Shown here: in pieces, positions 28,446 to 32,936 of the stretch
Numbering within the stretch: position 1 is the first letter of the stretch
How the letters are laid out: each line of letters opens with the position of its first letter
From: an uncultured Eubacteriales bacterium
GTDB lineage: Bacteria; Bacillota; Clostridia; Peptostreptococcales; Anaerovoracaceae
Assembly (NCBI GenBank): GCA_900315895.1
Contig: ONAY01000017.1
Span: forward strand, 1 to 32,936
DNA: 32,936 nt
Reading direction: 5' to 3'
Position numbers and translations under genes: made by a program
The notes under the pieces: model-generated
The model's input: the letters and a program-made list of their open reading frames with translations, nothing else
What the model was told of the DNA's origin: nothing
The model's database searches: none

Positions 28446-29963
28446 TTAGCAGACCTGAAGTTCGATGATCAGCATTACAACGCCGAGTACAGCATAGATG
28501 CCGAACAGGGGTCCTACCCACTTCAGATACTTGTCGTAAGTGATGTTTGTCATCTGAAGTACGGGGAGGATGATGTTGGTAGGTGTTACCAGGTTGATCA
28601 GTCCCTGACCATAGAGGTAAGCGGAGATGACCAGTTCTCTCGGAAGTCCTACTGTGTCCGCAAGGGGAGCGATGATAGGAATGGAGAGGATAGCAAGTCC
28701 TGATGTGGAAGCGATGAAGAATCCCAGGATGACGTAGATGATCATAACTGTCACTACGAAGAGGATGGGGTTCATTCCTTCTACCCACTGGGACATGGTG
28801 TACAGCAGTGTGTCGGAGACCTGACCGCTTTCAAGAAGCATGTTCACCGCACGTGCAAGGCCGCAGACCAGAGCTACGCTTACAAGGTCTGAAGCTCCGC
28901 CGATGAATACTTCGCCGATCTTCTTCTCGCCCATGCCGCCGATGAGACCCATGATGATGCCGCTGACCAGGAACAGAACAGCCATCTGCTCGAACCACCA
29001 GTCAAGCTTCACAACGCCGATGACCATGATGACGAATGTCAGGAAGAACAGGCAAAGGATCAGCTTGTCGCGTCCTGTCATCTTCTTCTCATGCTCTTCC
29101 TTGTATCCGAAGTGCTCCTCTGTCCATGCATTGTTCTCATAGTTGATACCAACTCTGGGATCAGCCTTTACCTTCTTGGCATATCTGAAGATGTACCAAA
29201 GGGTAAGGATGACGCCAACGATGAGTCCGATAAGTCTCATAGTGAGACCTTCGCTGAAGTTGATGCCTGCAGCGGAGGAAGCGATTACTACTGAGAAGGG
29301 GTTTACTGTGGAGAACATGCAGCCCAGCGCTGATCCGCACCAGATAGCAGCGACGCCTGTCATTGCATCGTATCCCGTCTTAAGGAAGATGGGGATGAGG
29401 ATCGGGTAGAATGCGATGGTCTCTTCACACATACCGAAGGAGGTTCCGCCAAGAGCGATAAGGAAGCAGACAACTGCGATGATGATCTGCTCTCTGCCCT
29501 TGGAGATCCTGGCCAGCTCTGTGATACCGGCATTGAATACTCCCAGGTAATTGACGATACCCACGGCTCCACCGATCATGAAGATAAAGAATATGATGTC
29601 GATGCAGTCATAGACACCGTAGGGGATGGACATCAGGAAATCACCGAGTCCCTGTCCGTTTTGTTCAAGAGGCACATATGTGCCGGAAACCGCCATGGGT
29701 TTCGAGATGTTGCCACCGGTGAAGTTCTCAAGTTTGGCATTGATGCCAAGCTGGTCAAGAGACTCCTGAGTGGCTTCCATTTCCTCGACTGTTCCATCAG
29801 GTGCAGTGATCACGAACATGTCCGCATCTTCATCGTAGGTGAGCTTTGAATACTCGCCGGCGGGAATCGCGTATGTCAGGATCACAGCAATGATCATGAC
29901 TATGAATAATACCATGTAAGCCGATGGGAATGAAAACTTTTTCTTTCCGTTCTGATTGCTCAT
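28446..29963 (-). CDS. YfcC-family (DcuC-related) membrane carrier
   Basis: This 505-residue secondary carrier has about twelve membrane helices. Family marks: the N-terminal FSFPSAYMVLFIVMI and TYAIPAGEYSKL, the long outer loop (about 40-105), the GGTSFGMCEETIAFYPILIPI re-entrant-type motif near residue 170, and a second FFIASTSGLAILSIPIIAPLAD motif near residue 420. YfcC proteins belong to the ion-transporter clan with DcuC and AbgT; transported solutes (carboxylates, amino acids or peptides) are mostly unproven. GGAGAGAG precedes the ATG. Monocistronic, with a clear promoter and shared terminator. Confidence 0.88.
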   Translation of the reverse strand: MSNQNGKKKFSFPSAYMVLFIVMIIAVILTYAIPAGEYSKLTYDEDADMFVITAPDGTVEEMEATQESLDQLGINAKLENFTGGNISKPMAVSGTYVPLEQNGQGLGDFLMSIPYGVYDCIDIIFFIFMIGGAVGIVNYLGVFNAGITELARISKGREQIIIAVVCFLIALGGTSFGMCEETIAFYPILIPIFLKTGYDAMTGVAAIWCGSALGCMFSTVNPFSVVIASSAAGINFSEGLTMRLIGLIVGVILTLWYIFRYAKKVKADPRVGINYENNAWTEEHFGYKEEHEKKMTGRDKLILCLFFLTFVIMVIGVVKLDWWFEQMAVLFLVSGIIMGLIGGMGEKKIGEVFIGGASDLVSVALVCGLARAVNMLLESGQVSDTLLYTMSQWVEGMNPILFVVTVMIIYVILGFFIASTSGLAILSIPIIAPLADTVGLPRELVISAYLYGQGLINLVTPTNIILPVLQMTNITYDKYLKWVGPLFGIYAVLGVVMLIIELQVC

Positions 29964-30013
29964 TAGAACTCTCTCCTTTCAGAAATTAACGGTCCTTTAA
30001 CGACCGCACTATC

Positions 30014-30041
30014 ATTATATCTTAACAAAAAAACTTTTCAA
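30014..30041 (-). promoter_or_regulatory. Promoter of the YfcC gene
   Basis: On the minus strand TTGAAA (30041-30036) and TATAAT (30019-30014) are 16 bases apart; the short leader has a CGGTC/GACCG hairpin. Confidence 0.7.
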
Positions 30042-30111
30042 GAACAGTTTAATATTTTGTTGAAAGTTCCAATAACTGCCTGTTTTTTTGTTATGCTACC
30101 TACAATAGTGC

Positions 30112-30142
30112 AAAACACCCCCTTTGTGTAAGGGGGTGTTTT
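30112..30142. terminator. Terminator of the VWA surface protein gene
   Basis: A 13-bp perfect stem (30112-30124 with 30130-30142) with a 5-base loop and T4 ends on both strands. Confidence 0.88.
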
Positions 30143-30163
30143 ATATGCTGATGAAATACTGAA

Positions 30164-32257
30164 TTACCTCTTCTTAGTCAGGGCCACGACTCCAACGCCG
30201 GTCACTGCCAGTGCCAGGATCGCGATCCACAGGGCCATATTCATTGTATCTCCTGTCTGAGGCGGAACTACGGGGTCGGGAAGTTTCTCCCACTGAGCGT
30301 AGTACGTCACGTTTCCTGTTACGGTGTCGCTGACCTCAGGCTTCCAGCCAAGGAACTTATAGCCTTCCCTGGTCGGGGTCCCGTTGAATGACGGTGTGGC
30401 GTCTCCCAGGTAATTGTCAGGATATACCTGATCCTGGAAGACAACTTCGTCCTCAACGCCATCGTTGTAGGTAACTGTGTAAAGTTCCACATATGTGACC
30501 ACGGGTATTTCGAATTCGTATTCACCGTCATCACCCTGGCTGGTCTCATACTCCAGAATGGCAGATACGTTGGTATCGTGCTCGCCGTATTCTGCGTCTT
30601 CATCGATTATGAGGGTATATGTGAGGGTAACGGGTCTGGCTACTTCGATGGGTACGTTGATGGTCCAGCGAAAGCTGTTGGTATCCGGCGTGTACTCTAT
30701 GCGGTATGGATAGAGCCCAGTAGCATCGGCCTCTCCGAAATTCCAGGCGTTCTCTCCGTCCTGTGTCGCGCTTATGGACTCTCCGCCAACGGTCATCTTG
30801 AAGGTGTCCGCTCCATCGATCTTAAGTGTGAACTCATCCGGGATGATGTCGGTAACGACACCGCTTGCCACCATGTAGATGATGTCTTCCTTGATGGAGT
30901 TGAAAACGTCATTTACGGCTTCGATGTTGGTGATCTCAGCGCTGTATTCGCTGACATCCGGAGTCTTGATCCAGTCACAGAATGACTTGGCCAGTTCAAG
31001 TCCGGAGCCTCCGCCCCAGCCGGAGTATACGATAGCGGCGGTGTGGTACTTCTCACCCATGTCCGTCCAAAGATGGCCAGTAAGGTAAAGACCCTTCTGC
31101 AGGCTGTCGGGGTGTACCTGATAGAAATCGGGATTAGGCGATTCGAGATCATAGGTATATGTGTCGTCGTCTGATTCAGTAAATTCGTAAGGTGCTGCCT
31201 CCAGCCAGTTCAGTTCAGTCCATTTGATGCCTGTTTCAGTATCATCCTCAGGGATGAACTCATAGTAGCTCTTATGCAGATTGTAGGTGAACTGTGCACC
31301 GTTTGTCACGGGGTGAGTCACCACGCTTCCCTTTGCCGTAGTCCCCTTCTTGTCCGCGTATGCGCAGTAGAAGTCGTACTTGGTATCGGTGCTGCTCAGC
31401 TCCTCGTTGGTGCTGTTGTAAATATCAACATAGTATGGAGAATAGAAGCACTTGGTCATGTCTGACACAGTGACCGTGCTGCCGATACCTGTGGGGGTCG
31501 TGGTGTAGTTATAATAATTGCTGTCCTTGAGCTTGTAGGCGGACTTGGTGTATGATCCGGTGCTCTGACCTACGGCAGGCGTAGTGTAGATCTTGCCGGA
31601 AGCCATATACTGAGTGTAAACCGTCGTAGGCTCATCCTCATCATTGTTCCAGATGTAGGTCTTGCCGTCCATCAAAAGGATGACGAACTTGTTGTCATTC
31701 GGTACTTCCTCGTCAGCTGTGAGCCAGTCGTTGGCCAGGTCCAGACCACCGTGCATGTTGGTTCCTGAGCTTCTGTCCTTAAGTGACTTTTCAGGATAAT
31801 CGATGCCGTCAGTGATGGCCTGAGCCGTCTCTTCCGAGTATTCCACCAGTCCTGCATAGGCTCCATCTGATGCCAGGGAGATCGTGTCGAATACACGTCC
31901 GCGGCACTTCACCACTCCGACCTTGATGACCGCTTCCTTATCGACCACCTCATTAAGAAGCGGAGTCACATAGTCCGAAAAGTCCACATCATTGTTGGTA
32001 GTCGATGTGGAGGAGTCCATTACGAAGACTACATCGTAAACATAATGTCTTTCCGCCGCCGGAAGTGAGAGTGTGACGGAAGTCTCTCGGTGATTCTTGT
32101 CCAGTTCCGTGGGCGCTGCAGTCTTGCTTCCCTCTACCCCATTGGCTCCGCCGTCCGCAGTATCAGCGGATACAGTCATGGAAACCGTGGGAATGAAGCA
32201 AAATACCATCGCCAGGACCATCAGCAAGGCCAAAACCCTTTTGATTCTTGTATTCAT
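30164..32257 (-). CDS. Cell-wall-anchored VWA/InlB-repeat surface protein with a QTGD-type sorting signal
   Basis: The protein has 697 residues from MNTRIKRV (ATG 32257-32255, GAGG 8 bases upstream); a longer start at 32275 would precede the ribosome binding site. Signal peptide 1-31. A VWA domain starts near 73 with the metal site D81-S-S-T-S (YDVVFVMDSSTS), and is interrupted by a Tyr/Thr-rich insert of about 200 residues before its later strands (HTAAIVYSGWGGG). Then come a beta-rich pilin-like part (about 460-600), an InlB/Flg_new repeat (about 600-660: EGYKFLGWKPEV...YYAQWEKL) and the C-terminal VPPQTGDTMN, membrane helix and KKR, a sortase signal of the xPxTG type. Likely an adhesin or pilus-tip protein. 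No sortase is in the window. Confidence 0.85.
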   Translation of the reverse strand: MNTRIKRVLALLMVLAMVFCFIPTVSMTVSADTADGGANGVEGSKTAAPTELDKNHRETSVTLSLPAAERHYVYDVVFVMDSSTSTTNNDVDFSDYVTPLLNEVVDKEAVIKVGVVKCRGRVFDTISLASDGAYAGLVEYSEETAQAITDGIDYPEKSLKDRSSGTNMHGGLDLANDWLTADEEVPNDNKFVILLMDGKTYIWNNDEDEPTTVYTQYMASGKIYTTPAVGQSTGSYTKSAYKLKDSNYYNYTTTPTGIGSTVTVSDMTKCFYSPYYVDIYNSTNEELSSTDTKYDFYCAYADKKGTTAKGSVVTHPVTNGAQFTYNLHKSYYEFIPEDDTETGIKWTELNWLEAAPYEFTESDDDTYTYDLESPNPDFYQVHPDSLQKGLYLTGHLWTDMGEKYHTAAIVYSGWGGGSGLELAKSFCDWIKTPDVSEYSAEITNIEAVNDVFNSIKEDIIYMVASGVVTDIIPDEFTLKIDGADTFKMTVGGESISATQDGENAWNFGEADATGLYPYRIEYTPDTNSFRWTINVPIEVARPVTLTYTLIIDEDAEYGEHDTNVSAILEYETSQGDDGEYEFEIPVVTYVELYTVTYNDGVEDEVVFQDQVYPDNYLGDATPSFNGTPTREGYKFLGWKPEVSDTVTGNVTYYAQWEKLPDPVVPPQTGDTMNMALWIAILALAVTGVGVVALTKKR

Positions 32258-32306
32258 GGCATTTTCCTCTTTCAAAAAATATCATACCATTGTATTTTAT
32301 ATTTAT

Positions 32307-32335
32307 AGTATATGTTCATGTTGCTAAATTTGCAA
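32307..32335 (-). promoter_or_regulatory. Promoter of the VWA surface protein gene
   Basis: On the minus strand TTGCAA (32335-32330) and TATACT (32312-32307) are exactly 17 bases apart, 50 bases before the start codon. Confidence 0.6.
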
Positions 32336-32376
32336 CTAGCTTTTTTGTGCTAATTTACATGTATTTTTTGTAGCGC

Positions 32377-32416
32377 AAAAAATGGATAGCCGCGCGGCCC
32401 TGGCCGCGCGGCTATC
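32377..32416 (-). terminator. Strong terminator of the Cna_B surface protein gene
   Basis: A 15-bp perfect GC-rich stem (32385-32399 with 32402-32416) is followed on the minus strand by CATTTTTTGCGC. It separates the two surface protein genes into two transcripts. Confidence 0.9.
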
Positions 32417-32453
32417 TCTGAGTGTGATGACTTATATCTTAGTTACTGATCTT

Positions 32454-32936
32454 TTATCTTTTCTTGATGAGTCTTCTGACTCCAAGGATTCCCATGGCTG
32501 CAAGTGCCATGATCAGCATTCCGATCCAAAGTCCCAGATTCATCTCATCTCCGGTCTTGATCTTCGGTGTGTGAGTGTTGGTGATCTTGAATCCGTCGAT
32601 CTTGGTGGTGTAGCCCTCAACCTTGACCTCACCTATGGTGTAAACGATCTCTTCTCCGTCCTTCACCTTGGGAAGGTCTGTGAAGGTGAACTTCCAGTTG
32701 CTTGCTGCTGTTACTGTCTGCTCGTCTACCTTCTCACCGTCAGCGTAGAGCTCTACTACGATGCTCTTGGGTCTGATCTTGTCGGCGTCGTTTCCGTCAT
32801 CCCAGATCTTCTCTCCGGAGATCTCTGTGAGCTCAGGAGGATCCTGGACTGTCAGGATTCCTGTCTCCTCATTGTAGTCTGCATCTACATCAGCCTCAAG
32901 CTGGTAGTACCACATCCATGCCTTGCCTCCCGGTGC
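32454..32936 (-). CDS. C-terminal part of a Cna_B-domain, sortase-anchored surface protein (partial)
   Basis: The frame is open to the window edge (codons before the first Met read APGGKAW), so the true start lies outside. The visible about 160 residues hold a Cna_B domain (EISGEKIWDDGNDADKIRPK, SIVVELYADGEKV, WKFTFTDLPK, EEIVYTIGEV, YTTKIDGFKITNTHTP) of the kind that forms Lys-Asn isopeptide bonds and acts as a stalk, then KTGDEMN, a membrane helix and RRLIKKR. The sorting region matches that of the VWA protein (TGD-x-MN-xx-LWI), so both are probably substrates of the same sortase. Confidence 0.85.
   Translation of the reverse strand, partial: APGGKAWMWYYQLEADVDADYNEETGILTVQDPPELTEISGEKIWDDGNDADKIRPKSIVVELYADGEKVDEQTVTAASNWKFTFTDLPKVKDGEEIVYTIGEVKVEGYTTKIDGFKITNTHTPKIKTGDEMNLGLWIGMLIMALAAMGILGVRRLIKKR

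Overview
The window looks like a chromosomal segment of a Gram-positive, low-to-mid GC anaerobe of the class Clostridia. Evidence: AGGAGG-type ribosome binding sites, lipoproteins, proteins with triple CWB2 cell-wall-binding repeats, TGD-type sorting signals with Cna_B/VWA/InlB modules, a PadR/DUF2812 operon, a C_GCAxxG_C_C protein and a YfcC carrier. I cannot name the genus. No phage, transposase or CRISPR array is visible.

Layout. 1-2414: a 39-nt palindromic repeat, then a PadR repressor gene with two operator-like dyads, followed by two paralogous DUF2812 membrane proteins. 2447-4841 (minus): an ABC-2 type exporter, ATPase then permease. 5071-5484: a small lipoprotein. 5633-8533 (minus): a secreted repeat-rich CWB2 surface protein. 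8899-10281: a GPH-family sugar/cation symporter. 10439-13280 (minus): the methionine importer operon metN-metI-metQ. Its leader holds an unannotated 38-codon ORF with nine internal Met codons in fourteen, followed by a terminator, which is the layout of a ribosome-mediated attenuator. 13382-13831: a MazG pyrophosphohydrolase. 13871-14365 (minus): a lipoprotein. 14506-21135 (minus): a 2209-residue subtilase with PA, dockerin-like, Big_2, cohesin-like and CWB2 modules. 21343-21555: tRNA-Pro(GGG) and tRNA-Ala(CGC). 22043-23024: an ECF sigma factor and a translationally overlapping single-pass membrane protein. 23089-23781 (minus): a C_GCAxxG_C_C protein behind a STAS-domain remnant. 24009-25322: an L,D-transpeptidase with cell-wall-binding repeats. 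25409-25602: four tandem 39-nt hairpin repeats with compensating arm changes. 25553-26242 (minus): a small membrane protein and free-methionine-(R)-sulfoxide reductase. 26388-28373: a membrane protein, a small minus-strand protein and an XRE-regulator/membrane fusion. 28446-29963 (minus): a YfcC carrier. 30164-32936 (minus): two cell-wall-anchored proteins, VWA/InlB and Cna_B, the second cut by the window end.

Themes. Much of the coding capacity serves the cell surface: two CWB2 proteins, two sorting-signal proteins, the L,D-transpeptidase and three lipoproteins including MetQ. A second theme is methionine: import by MetNIQ under what looks like Met-codon attenuation, plus repair of oxidised free methionine. 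The two observations most worth following are the Met-rich leader at 13053-13280 and the family of exactly 39-nt palindromes (one at 108-146, four at 25409-25602) with an invariant ATTTTTTG centre and variable but self-complementary arms.
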